Shown in pieces: positions 37,253-45,434 of a DNA stretch of 64,000 nucleotides. A program made the position numbers and the translations under genes. The stretch spans positions 1 through 64,000 of the forward strand of contig JAJYLB010000018.1 of assembly GCA_021788095.1 (NCBI GenBank), given 5' to 3'. This stretch comes from Acidobacteriota bacterium. GTDB lineage: Bacteria > Acidobacteriota > Terriglobia > Acidiferrales > UBA7541. The notes below the pieces were generated by a model. That model ran no database searches, was not told the DNA's origin, and saw nothing but the letters and a program-made list of their open reading frames with translations. Numbering within the stretch: the first letter of the stretch is position 1; the number at the start of each line of letters is the position of its first letter.

Positions 37253-38859
37253 AGCGATTTTCGGTCACGCGCTCTTCTTCGGGCCCGCTTCCGGAAGCCT
37301 GGCGCAAGGCCTTTCTCCGCGATCGCAGCGAACCCGCGAGCCACGCCGATCCCGCGCCCGAGCGCCGCGCCGGCCGCATGCTTGCCGGGTTCATTGCCAC
37401 CGGCCTCGTTTTCCTCGCGCTGCCGGGGACGCTGCTTGGCGTTTGGAATCTCGTGGCGATTTCCCAGCACCACAACGCCGCCGCGCCGGCTGTCGCCTGG
37501 ATTCAGGCGCACGGCCAGGCGCAAGTTTTCGGCTGGGTCGGTTCGTTCATCTTGGGCATCTCGCTGTACGTGCTGCCGAAATTCCGCGGCCGGTCGCTGC
37601 GAAGCTTTGGCCGGGCATGGGCGGCCTGGGCGCTGTGGACGGCGGGAGTGGCTTGGCATTGGGCCGGTATCGTCTACGGGTTCGGCTGGCGCGCGGCATT
37701 GGTTGGCTCGGGGATACTGGAGTTGGCGGCTTATGGAATGGTGCTTTGGGTTCTCTTCGCTCCCGGCCGAGCCACCCGCCCCGGAGCGAAGTCCGTTCCC
37801 AGCGATTTGGGTTCCTGGCTGGGGATTGTGGGCTTCGGCGGGCTGGGCATCGCTCTCGTCACCAATTTCGTCATCTCGCTACGCGTGGCGCTGGCTGGCG
37901 TCTCTCCCGCCTACCCTCTTGCCTCGGATCGGCTACTGATCCTCCTGAGTCTCTGGGTGTTCGTTGCGCCCATGGCTTGGGGCTACAGCTCGCGGTTCGT
38001 CACGGTTTTCCTCGGGCTCGCTCCCCCAGCCCATCGCGCGGCGAGTTGGCTGGGGGCCGGAGTGGTGGCGATGCTCCTCCTCGCTTTCGCTCGTTGGTTC
38101 TTAGTATTGGATTTGGCGGCTTTCGGAACAACGCTCGGCGCCATCTGGGCGCTTCGCATCTTCCGCCCCGCCACGCGGCCGCCGAAACTCGCGGGGGTCT
38201 ATCGCCACTACCCCGTTTTCGTTCGTCTCAGTTACGTCTGGCTGGTCATCGCGGCGGCGCTCGGACTCGCGGCCGATCTTACGCCTTCGCTGCCGGGGCT
38301 AGAAGGAGCTTCTCGCCATGCCGCGACGGTCGGGTTTATCGCCTTACTGATCTTTTCTATTGGTCCGCGGCTATTACCCTCGTTCCTGAACGGCCGCGAG
38401 CTGGCGAGTCCCCGGCTGATGGCCTGGAGCCTGTGGCTGCTCGTGCTCGGCTGCACGCTGCGCGTTTCCACCGAATCCGTGGCCTATTCCTCGGCGGGGG
38501 GGCTTGCCTGGAAACTGCTGCCGATTTCCGCTTTTATCGAACTGGCCGCGGTGCTGCTCTTCGCGCTCAACCTCATGCTCACCCTGCTCGGGCCGCCGCC
38601 CGCCTGGTTCGCGGAAAGCAGCCTGCGCGCCGACATTCCACTCTATTTCTACATTACGAGCTTTCCGAAGACGCGCGCTTTGCTCGTCCGCGCCGGCCTG
38701 AAGACGCTCGGCGCGGCCCGCGAGGTGCCCCGGTCCCTCACGCTTGCCGAAGCCGCCGAAGCGGACGCGGTGGACGTCAACGTCTTGCTCGGCGAGTTGC
38801 GCCGCTTTTTCGCTTCGCGCCAGCCGCAACGGCTCGGCCGGCCGAACGCGGTGGCCTAG
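37249..38859 (+). CDS. nnrS: NnrS-family haem/copper membrane protein
   Basis: 536 aa, GTG start overlapping the previous stop (GTGA). About twelve membrane helices. The family hallmark is AHGQAQVFGWVGSFILGISLYVLPKF in helix 2 region, with further polar or His/Trp-rich positions (AWHWAGIVY, APMAWGYSSRF, SIGPRLLPSFLNGR). NnrS proteins are haem- and copper-containing membrane proteins linked to nitric oxide metabolism or protection from NO stress. The last about 100 residues are soluble and end with SLTLAEAAEADAVDVNVLL, weakly reminiscent of a DUF1858-like helix domain, which plain NnrS lacks. The stop is shared with the convergent DinB gene through a CTAG. Confidence 0.85.
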   Translation: MKRFSVTRSSSGPLPEAWRKAFLRDRSEPASHADPAPERRAGRMLAGFIATGLVFLALPGTLLGVWNLVAISQHHNAAAPAVAWIQAHGQAQVFGWVGSFILGISLYVLPKFRGRSLRSFGRAWAAWALWTAGVAWHWAGIVYGFGWRAALVGSGILELAAYGMVLWVLFAPGRATRPGAKSVPSDLGSWLGIVGFGGLGIALVTNFVISLRVALAGVSPAYPLASDRLLILLSLWVFVAPMAWGYSSRFVTVFLGLAPPAHRAASWLGAGVVAMLLLAFARWFLVLDLAAFGTTLGAIWALRIFRPATRPPKLAGVYRHYPVFVRLSYVWLVIAAALGLAADLTPSLPGLEGASRHAATVGFIALLIFSIGPRLLPSFLNGRELASPRLMAWSLWLLVLGCTLRVSTESVAYSSAGGLAWKLLPISAFIELAAVLLFALNLMLTLLGPPPAWFAESSLRADIPLYFYITSFPKTRALLVRAGLKTLGAAREVPRSLTLAEAAEADAVDVNVLLGELRRFFASRQPQRLGRPNAVA

Positions 38860-39359
38860 GGCGAGAGGATGGTTTCGATTTGCCCGAGGTGGTTGAGGTC
38901 GTGGCCGGCGAGGAGCGAGAAGATGTCGGTCACGGATTCCCGGCCGCGCTCGGCGTGCATGCCGTGGAGCTTGCGCTCGGCCGGGGTGAGGGAGCGGTAG
39001 AACGCCAAATTGGCTTCGCGCAAGGCGCAGAAGTGCGCTAGGGACCTCTTCGGATCGCGCTTGCCGTAACGGCCCACTGCAGCCCAGCGGTCCTGATCGA
39101 AAGGCTGAATAGGCGTGCCCGGGGCGCCAACGACGAGCCGAAGGCGATAGCCCGCGACGAGTTCCACATCCTCCAGGTGGGCGACGATCTCTCCTACAGT
39201 CCATTTCCCCGGCGCGGGCCGCCGCGCGAGGCGCGGCCGCGGAACCCCGCGAAGCAGGCGAGCGAGACGGCCGGGCGTCGCGCGCTGAATCTTGACGGGA
39301 TCGCGGCCACGTGTGTAGCCGAGGATGCGTTGCTTGTACTGCTGCGGCGTTTCTTGCAT
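38856..39359 (-). CDS. DinB-superfamily metal-dependent protein
   Basis: 167 aa, minus-strand ATG 39359. A four-helix DinB_2 fold is suggested by WTVGEIVAHLEDVE and the C-terminal AGHDLNHLGQIE, whose His residues form the usual three-His metal site. Members include thiol S-transferases and many uncharacterised damage-induced proteins. Substrate unknown. The start codon lies in the promoter region of the M20 peptidase, so the two genes are divergent. Confidence 0.85.
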   Translation of the reverse strand: MQETPQQYKQRILGYTRGRDPVKIQRATPGRLARLLRGVPRPRLARRPAPGKWTVGEIVAHLEDVELVAGYRLRLVVGAPGTPIQPFDQDRWAAVGRYGKRDPKRSLAHFCALREANLAFYRSLTPAERKLHGMHAERGRESVTDIFSLLAGHDLNHLGQIETILSP

Positions 39360-39520
39360 CGAGCCTCCTCACGAACGGCGCGACTTCGACTGGAGCGCCA
39401 ATGTGCCTGAGTTTACTGCCATCTGCACTACAATGGGTGGCCGCGCGGGGAGGCCTCGCGGCGCGCGAGTCTCGCCGGAGCCTTGGCGTAGGCGGGCAAA
39501 CAAAAGGGAGAAGACGACGC

Positions 39521-40885
39521 ATGAGCTTGTTTGACTACATCGAAGAGCACAAAGACCAGCACCTCCAAGAGCTGTGCGACCTGCTGCGGATTCCGAGCAT
39601 CAGCGCCAAGAGCGAGCACAAGAAGGATATCGAGCGCGCGGCCAAGTGGCTTGCCGACAAGCTCGGCGCAATCGGAATGGAAGGCGTGGAGATCATCCCG
39701 ACGAAGCTGCATCCCCTGGTCTACGCCGAATGGCTGCACGCCCCGGGGAAGCCGACCGTGCTGGTCTACGGCCATTACGACGTGCAGCCGCCCGAGCCGG
39801 AGGAGCTGTGGACTTCCCCGCCCTTCGAGCCCGCGGTTCGCCGCAACAAGCTCTTCGCTCGAGGCTCGGCGGACGACAAGGGACAGGTGCACATCCATCT
39901 GGCCGCGCTCGAGTCCCTAATGAAGGTGTATGGCCGGCTGCCGGTGAACGTGAAGATGATTCTGGAAGGGGAAGAGGAAGTCGGGAGCGAAAACCTCCAC
40001 GCCTACGTTCGCAACCACAAGCGCAAGTTCGCTTCCGACGCCCTGATCGTTTCCGATACCTCGATGGTCGCCCCGGGCGTTCCTTCCATCAGCTACGGCC
40101 TGCGCGGCCTGAGCTACTACCAGTTGGAAGTTACCGGCCCGGTACAGGACCTGCATTCCGGAGTGTTTGGCGGAGCCGTGCCGAATCCCTTGCAGGTGCT
40201 GTCGGATCTTTTCGCCCGGCTACACGACCGTGACGGGCGAGTGGCCGTGCCCGGCTTCTACCGGGACGTGAAGCCTCTCGCCGCCGGGGACCGGCGCGCC
40301 TTGCGCGCCCTGCCGTGGAGCGAGCAGGCGTTTCGGCGGTTCGTGGGAGCGCCGGGGCTCGTCGGGGAGAAGGGCTATACGTCGCTCGAGAGGATTTGGT
40401 GCCGGCCAACGCTCGAACTCAATGGGCTTTGGGGCGGGTACATGGGCGAGGGCGCCAAGACCGTGATTCCGGCCAAGGGCTACGCCAAGTTTTCCACCAG
40501 GCTGGTACCGAACCAGGATCCGGGCAAGATTGCGCGGTTGGTGGAGCGGCAGGTGAGGCGCCTGCTCTCCAAGACCGTTACCTGCAGGTTCGAGACGCTG
40601 AGCGAAGGCAAGCCGTGGCTTGCCTCGTGCCACAATCCGATCTTTCAGACGGCTTTGAGCGCCCTGGAAGAGGGATTCGGCCGGAAGGCGGTGTTCATTC
40701 GCGAAGGCGGCTCGATCCCCTTCGTCACCGAGGTCCACGATCTCTACGGCATACCCTGCGTGCTGATGGGTTTTGGCCTGCCGGACGAAAACGCGCACGC
40801 CCCGGACGAGCACCTTTCCCTCGACCATTACTTCGGGGGCATCCGGTCGGTGGCCCGGTTTTACGAGGGGCTGGCCGAACTGTAG
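39521..40885 (+). CDS. M20-family dipeptidase/metallopeptidase
   Basis: 454 aa from ATG 39521 with AAAAGGGAG upstream; the open frame continues to the left but without a start that fits. Zinc ligands and catalytic acids are in place: YGHYDVQP, RGSADDKGQ, EGEEEVGSE, and near the end the His in APDEHLSLDHY. The lid/dimerisation domain sits between about residues 195 and 320. This clade (PepV/CNDP-like) hydrolyses dipeptides. A cytosolic location is expected because no signal peptide is seen. Confidence 0.92.
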   Translation: MSLFDYIEEHKDQHLQELCDLLRIPSISAKSEHKKDIERAAKWLADKLGAIGMEGVEIIPTKLHPLVYAEWLHAPGKPTVLVYGHYDVQPPEPEELWTSPPFEPAVRRNKLFARGSADDKGQVHIHLAALESLMKVYGRLPVNVKMILEGEEEVGSENLHAYVRNHKRKFASDALIVSDTSMVAPGVPSISYGLRGLSYYQLEVTGPVQDLHSGVFGGAVPNPLQVLSDLFARLHDRDGRVAVPGFYRDVKPLAAGDRRALRALPWSEQAFRRFVGAPGLVGEKGYTSLERIWCRPTLELNGLWGGYMGEGAKTVIPAKGYAKFSTRLVPNQDPGKIARLVERQVRRLLSKTVTCRFETLSEGKPWLASCHNPIFQTALSALEEGFGRKAVFIREGGSIPFVTEVHDLYGIPCVLMGFGLPDENAHAPDEHLSLDHYFGGIRSVARFYEGLAEL

Positions 40886-40980
40886 AGGCGAGGGAGCCGG
40901 CGCGGACGGGTCTCGGCCCGGACAGCGGGGTTTAGGACACAGGGATCGTATTTTTCGCAGGATTTCGCGGTTTTTTTTGT

Positions 40981-41008
40981 TTGCCTTTGCTCGGAGGGGT
41001 GCTATAGT
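40981..41008 (+). promoter_or_regulatory. Sigma70-type promoter of the HU gene
   Basis: TTGCCT at 40981-40986 and TATAGT at 41003-41008, 16-base spacer, preceded by an AT-rich run (eight T) that resembles an UP element. Predicted leader of about 55 bases before ATG 41072. Confidence 0.65.
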
Positions 41009-41071
41009 GCCGCGAGACGCGCATGCCCAAAGAGGTAGGCGTGTGTACAGATACGAGGAGGATTTAGCTCA

Positions 41072-41365
41072 ATGCCGGCCAACCCGATGAGCAAGGCCAA
41101 GACAGTGGCCTATCTGGCAGAGAAGTGCGATGTTCCGAAGAAGACGGTGAACGGGTTCTTCGAAGAGCTGTTCAAGCTCACCGTCAAAGAGTGCAAAGCA
41201 GGATCCGGGAAGTTCGTCGTTCCGGGTCTTGCTCGCGTGGTCAAGAGGCACACCAAGCCACGCATGGGCCGTAATCCGAGAACCGGCGAGCCCATCAAGA
41301 TCAAGGCGAAGACGGTAGTGCGGATCCGTCCCTCGAAACAGCTAAAAGACGCTGTTCTGAAGTAA
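41072..41365 (+). CDS. HU-family DNA-binding protein
   Basis: 97 aa, ATG start with GAGGAGG upstream. The HU/IHF fold is shown by two N-terminal helices (SKAKTVAYLAEKC, KTVNGFFEELFKLTVKE), then the beta arm motif RMGRNPRTGEPIKIKAKTVV, with the Pro that inserts into DNA, and the C-terminal helix PSKQLKDAVLK. It is slightly longer than the typical 90 residues because of about seven extra residues at the front. It is an abundant nucleoid protein that bends DNA. Strong promoter and terminator flank it, so it is a single-gene unit. Confidence 0.95.
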   Translation: MPANPMSKAKTVAYLAEKCDVPKKTVNGFFEELFKLTVKECKAGSGKFVVPGLARVVKRHTKPRMGRNPRTGEPIKIKAKTVVRIRPSKQLKDAVLK

Positions 41366-41385
41366 CCGACCCAACCCACCCACCG

Positions 41386-41440
41386 CGCCGCACGCCGCGA
41401 GGGCTTTCCTAGAGCCCTCCGGCGGCGGCGCCTCTTTTTT
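41386..41440 (+). terminator. Rho-independent terminator of the HU gene
   Basis: Long GC-rich hairpin: arms CGCCG...GCGAGGGCT (41386-41405) and AGCCCTCCGGCGGCGGCG (41413-41430), loop TTCCTAG, followed by CCTC and a run of six T at 41435-41440. Confidence 0.75.
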
Positions 41441-41441
41441 C

Positions 41442-41467
41442 GGTGGCGCGGACATTCTTGTCCGCGC
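41442..41467 (+). repeat. 26-bp repeat, inverted with 41599-41624
   Basis: Begins GGTGGCGCGGACA and matches the reverse complement of 41599-41624 at 24 of 26 bases. Each copy also contains a small internal palindrome (GCGGACA...TGTCCGC). Lies in the 371-base gap between HU and pncB, in which I see no gene. Confidence 0.7.
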
Positions 41468-41598
41468 GCCTTTTCTCCGCGCAGCTCGACCCAGGCGGTG
41501 TCGTGTGGTCGGTGCGCATGCCCCAGTTCCCCCCTTTGGGGCCCCTGGCTCGCCCGAAATCGGGCTCTCCGCTTGCGGGTGGCGAGGAGGCGTCAAGA

Positions 41599-41624
41599 GC
41601 GCGGACAGGAGTGTCCGCGCCACC
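41599..41624 (-). repeat. 26-bp repeat, partner of 41442-41467
   Basis: Inverted partner of 41442-41467. The two copies, 131 bases apart, could fold together in RNA upstream of pncB; this is possibly a remnant of a short dispersed repeat. Confidence 0.7.
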
Positions 41625-41736
41625 CCCGGCTCGCCATGGCTTCTGCGCGGGCGGCCTGCCCGCGGGCTTGCTTCCCGCCTCTCCTTACCCCCGGTCGCGC
41701 GATGTGCCGTCCTCTCGTGCCATAATCTCTCTGGCC

Positions 41737-43092
41737 ATGCGCCACGATTCCGGACTCCTCACCGACCTCTACGAACTCGCCATGGCCGCGGGATACTTCC
41801 AGACCGGCCTCCACGCGCGGGCCACCTTCGAGTTGTACGCTCGTCACCTGCCGGAAACCCGGAATTTTTTGGTGGTGGGAGGGATCGAGCAGGCGCTCGA
41901 TTACCTGGAATCCATGCGATTCACCCGCGGGGAGATCGAATACCTGAAACGACATCCGGCATTCCGGAACGTGCGACGCGAGTTCTTCGATTTCCTGGCC
42001 AGGTTCCGCTTCCACGGCGATGTGTGGGCGCTGCCCGAGGGCACGCTCGCGTTCGCGGGCGAACCTCTGCTGCGCGTGGAGGCGCCGATTGCCGAAGCGC
42101 AACTGCTCGAGACCTACCTGCTCGCCGCCATCCACTTCCAAACGCTCGTCGCGAGCAAAGCCGCGAGAGTGGTGCTGGCGGCCCGCGGCCGGCAGGTAGT
42201 GGAATTCGGGTCGCGGCGGGCGCACGGGATCGAGGCGGGCGTCCTGGCGGCGCGGGCGGCGTGGATGGCCGGAGCGAGCGGCACTTCGAACACCTACGCG
42301 GCTCGCAGGTATGGAATTCCCGCGTTCGGGACTCAGGCGCACTCCTGGGTCATGGCGCACGCCAGCGAAGCGGAAGCCTTCGACCGCTTTCTGGATGTGT
42401 TTCCGCAGGCGGCGACTCTGCTGGTCGATACCTACGATACGCGGCGGGGAATCGACAAAATCCTCCGCGGGAAACGAAAGCCGGCGGGGCTGCGGCTCGA
42501 TAGCGGGAATCTTGCTCGGGATAGCCGGTGGGCGCGCCGGCGATTGCGCGAGGCAGGCTGGGACGACGTCGGAATTTTCGCCTCGGGCGACCTGGACGAA
42601 AGCAAGATCGAGGCCTTGCTCGAAGCCGGCGCGGAAGTGGACGGGTTCGGTGTGGGAACGGCCATCGTGACCTCTTCGGATGCGCCCTCGCTCGGCTTGA
42701 TCTACAAATTGGTCGCTGTGGGGCGGGCAGGGCGGGCCGTTCCCGTAGCCAAATTCAGCCCCGAGAAAGCGACCTATCCCGGGCCGAAGCAGGTTTTCCG
42801 GTTTCACGACCGGTCGGGGCGGTTCGCTCGGGACGTGATCGCTCTGGAAGACGAGCGGCCGCGTGGCGGCGAGCCGCTGCTGGTTCCGGCCATGCGCAAC
42901 GGGAAACGGCTCCAGCCGGCTCAAACGCTCGAAGAGGCGCGAGCGCGCTGCCGGAAGCAACTCCAGCTGCTCCCCGCCCGTTACCAGCGTATCGACAAGC
43001 GCGTCGCGTTCCCCGTCAGCTACAGCGAGCGGCTCGCGCGCACCTTCCAGCGCATGCGCCGGCTGGCCCGGCGACAGGCCGCGCTAAAATAG
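41737..43092 (+). CDS. pncB: Nicotinate phosphoribosyltransferase
   Basis: 451 aa from ATG 41737; the open frame extends 98 codons upstream through repeat DNA, but the family starts at LLTDLYELAMAAGYF. Motifs include RNFLVVGGIEQALDYL, GEPLLRVEAPI, FGSRRAHG, GTQAHSWVMAH, LLVDTYDT, RLDSGNL and GFGVGTAIVTS, all typical of NAPRTase. It makes nicotinate mononucleotide from nicotinate and PRPP in NAD salvage. The nicotinamidase-like gene follows after about 40 bases, giving both steps from nicotinamide. Confidence 0.93.
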   Translation: MRHDSGLLTDLYELAMAAGYFQTGLHARATFELYARHLPETRNFLVVGGIEQALDYLESMRFTRGEIEYLKRHPAFRNVRREFFDFLARFRFHGDVWALPEGTLAFAGEPLLRVEAPIAEAQLLETYLLAAIHFQTLVASKAARVVLAARGRQVVEFGSRRAHGIEAGVLAARAAWMAGASGTSNTYAARRYGIPAFGTQAHSWVMAHASEAEAFDRFLDVFPQAATLLVDTYDTRRGIDKILRGKRKPAGLRLDSGNLARDSRWARRRLREAGWDDVGIFASGDLDESKIEALLEAGAEVDGFGVGTAIVTSSDAPSLGLIYKLVAVGRAGRAVPVAKFSPEKATYPGPKQVFRFHDRSGRFARDVIALEDERPRGGEPLLVPAMRNGKRLQPAQTLEEARARCRKQLQLLPARYQRIDKRVAFPVSYSERLARTFQRMRRLARRQAALK

Positions 43093-43133
43093 CGGTAAGC
43101 TAGTGCTGCAGGTGCGTGGGAGCCGCTGTGAAA

Positions 43134-43766
43134 ATGACTCGGGAACTGATTTTCTGGGACGTGGATACCCAGCGGGACTTCCTGCTGCCGGGAGGACGGT
43201 TGTACGTCCCGGGAGCCGAGAAGCTCATTCCCAACCTGAAGCGGCTGGTGGACCTGGCGCGCAACCGGCGCGTCTTCCTGATCTCGACGACCGACGCCCA
43301 CACACCCGACGACCCGGAATTCCGCGATTGGCCGCCGCACTGCGTTCAAGGAACGCCCGGGCAGCAGAAGATCCCCGAGACGCTGACCGATCGTTTCCTG
43401 CTCGTGCCCAACGATCCCCGCTTCCGCCTGCCCCAAGACCTGCGCTCCTACAAGCAGCTCATCCTCGAGAAGCAGACGCTGGATGATTTTGATAATCCCC
43501 ACACGAATCGCATCCTCGAGCGGCTGGGCAAGGACGTGGAGTTCGCCGTATTCGGCGTGGTCACCGAATATTGCGTGCGCCTGGCGGCGAAGGGACTGCT
43601 CGACCGAGGCTGCCGCGTCGCGCTGGTGTCCGATGCAATCGAGACGCTGGCACAGGCGGACGGCCGGCGAACGCTCGACGAACTGGTGGCGCGCGGCGCG
43701 CGCCTGGCGACTACGGAGGAAGTCCTCGCCGCCGCTCGAGGGGCGGAACGTGCCAGAGCCGGCTGA
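43134..43766 (+). CDS. pncA: Nicotinamidase/isochorismatase-family hydrolase
   Basis: 210 aa from ATG 43134; in-frame GTG codons at 43116 and 43128 are possible starts and GGGAG lies at 43118-43122. Catalytic set: Asp in FWDVDTQRDFL, a Lys in ILEKQTLDDFDN and the nucleophilic Cys in GVVTEYCVRLAA. Metal ligands are in TTDAHTPDDPEF and WPPHC. Adjacent pncB supports nicotinamide as substrate, although isochorismatase-like relatives with other amide substrates share these motifs. Confidence 0.85.
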   Translation: MTRELIFWDVDTQRDFLLPGGRLYVPGAEKLIPNLKRLVDLARNRRVFLISTTDAHTPDDPEFRDWPPHCVQGTPGQQKIPETLTDRFLLVPNDPRFRLPQDLRSYKQLILEKQTLDDFDNPHTNRILERLGKDVEFAVFGVVTEYCVRLAAKGLLDRGCRVALVSDAIETLAQADGRRTLDELVARGARLATTEEVLAAARGAERARAG

Positions 43767-43775
43767 AACGAGCCT

Positions 43776-45062
43776 TTAGGCGGCTGCTGCGGCGCCTGCG
43801 CGGACGAAAGCGCGGTCGTAGATCACCATCAGCACGGCCGCCAGGGCGCCGATCGCCGCGAGCACCCACCACAACTCCGCCGGCCGATGCACCACTTCGC
43901 CGTAATAGTGCAGCAGGTGGCCGCCGATCAACCCCTCGAAGTAATAGCCCAAAGCGATGGGCAGAAAAGCGTAGCCCATGAAGACTCCCTCCTGCCCCTG
44001 AGGAGCGAGCCGGGAAATGTATTCGTAGTAGCGCGGCGCCTGCGTCATCTCCCCAATCGAAAACACCGCCATCCCCGCCGCGGCCATCCAGAACGAGGGA
44101 TAGAGCGAGACCGTCACCATCGAAACCGCCGCGATGAGCGCGCCGAAAATCATGGCGCGGAAAGCGGCTACGCGGCGGGTGAGCCGGCTGATGAGGATTT
44201 GGAAAACGGCAATCATGATGGCGTCAGCGCTGGTCAGCGCTCCGATGTACGCGTCCGGCAGCGTCGGCGCCACGTAGCGGTGCACGTAGCCCGGCATCAC
44301 GACGAAAAACGCGTAAAACACCAGCCAGTAAGCCGAAACAATGAGCATGAACAGCACGAATCGCCAGTTGCGCAAAACGAGAGCGCTATTGGCCAGCGCT
44401 TTGCGCAGGGAAGCCCCCGCGCGCGCTGCCCTCGCTGCGGCCGGCTCGCGGTAGAAAATCCCCACGAAAATCGCCATCGCGTACGCCACCAGCGCGCACA
44501 ACCGGAAATTCGCCTCCATCCCCAGCGCCGCGACGACCGCCGTTCCCAGCAGCGGTCCCAACCCCGCGCCGATGTTCACCAGCCAGTAGTAGATCGCGTA
44601 GCCCAGCGAACGCGTTTCGTCGGTGGACCCCGTAGCCACCGTCCCTGCGACGCACGGCTTCACCAGCGCCGGCCCCAGCGCTCCCAGCAGCAGAATCCCC
44701 AGTAGCAACCAGTAATCCGGCAGCGCCGCGCGCACGGGCGCCATCCACGAGGAACGCACCGAACCCAGCAGAAAATAGCCCGTCCCATCGATCAGATAGG
44801 CGACGACCAGCGCGCGCCGGAATCCGTAGTGATCGGCCAGCGAGCCCACCACCACCGGCAGCAGGTACACCGCCAAGCCGAAATAGCCCATCAGGTGGGC
44901 TTGCGCGACGTCGCCCAGCTTCATCCTGTCCAGCAGGAACAACGAGAGGAACGCCTGCTGCGAATAGAACGCCACCCGCTCGAACAGCTCGCTGGAGTTC
45001 GCCACCCAGAACGCAGGTTGGAATCCCTGGCGGAGCTTCTCGACCCCAGCACCAAAGTCCAC
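43776..45062 (-). CDS. POT/MFS-type transporter (oligopeptide-transporter like)
   Basis: 428 aa, minus-strand ATG 45062. Twelve membrane helices. The N-terminal NSSELFERVAFYSQQAFLSLFLLD is close to the ELWERFSFYG motif of proton-coupled peptide transporters, and helix 2-3 has GSLADHYGFRRALV. The ExxER-type proton motif of true POTs is only partly present, so substrate is open. Sits tail to tail with pncA, 9 bases apart. Confidence 0.82.
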   Translation of the reverse strand: MDFGAGVEKLRQGFQPAFWVANSSELFERVAFYSQQAFLSLFLLDRMKLGDVAQAHLMGYFGLAVYLLPVVVGSLADHYGFRRALVVAYLIDGTGYFLLGSVRSSWMAPVRAALPDYWLLLGILLLGALGPALVKPCVAGTVATGSTDETRSLGYAIYYWLVNIGAGLGPLLGTAVVAALGMEANFRLCALVAYAMAIFVGIFYREPAAARAARAGASLRKALANSALVLRNWRFVLFMLIVSAYWLVFYAFFVVMPGYVHRYVAPTLPDAYIGALTSADAIMIAVFQILISRLTRRVAAFRAMIFGALIAAVSMVTVSLYPSFWMAAAGMAVFSIGEMTQAPRYYEYISRLAPQGQEGVFMGYAFLPIALGYYFEGLIGGHLLHYYGEVVHRPAELWWVLAAIGALAAVLMVIYDRAFVRAGAAAAA

Positions 45063-45434
45063 GGACGCCTCCCTCGCAAGCCGGCCGCGATTGTAACGGA
45101 AAAAGGCTTCTCCGAGGGGGAAAGAATGCGCGCTGCGCGGCCTGTTGCAGCGCCGGCGTCTCGCCAGCGTATTCCGTCCCCGCGAGGGCGGCCACGCCGT
45201 CCGGATCGCCCCGGCCTGGTGTGGTGCATCATAAATATCTTCAACCTAGGCATGGGCGGCAAGCCGGCGTAGCGCCGGGCTTTAGCTCGGCATGGCGGAT
45301 AAACGCGACTCGGAAACGTCACACTCGGGGAAAAAAGGTGGAGTGAAGCGCCGTCGACTGACACCTCGCTTCGTTTTCCCGCCGGGCGCGGGCCTATAAT
45401 GGGTTTTTCGTTCGGAACATCAGGAGGAGGATGC
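45063..45434. other. Intergenic before kbl, with hairpin repeats
   Basis: 372 bases between the divergent transporter and kbl-like genes. Contains short GC-rich palindromes (for example CCGGCGTAGCGCCGG around 45263) of dispersed-repeat type, and the kbl -10 element. No gene supported. Confidence 0.4.
45395..45400 (+). promoter_or_regulatory. TATAAT -10 element of the kbl/polA operon
   Basis: Perfect TATAAT 34 bases before ATG 45435. The -35 position 17 bases upstream (CGTTTT) is poor, so the promoter may depend on an activator or an extended -10. Confidence 0.5.
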
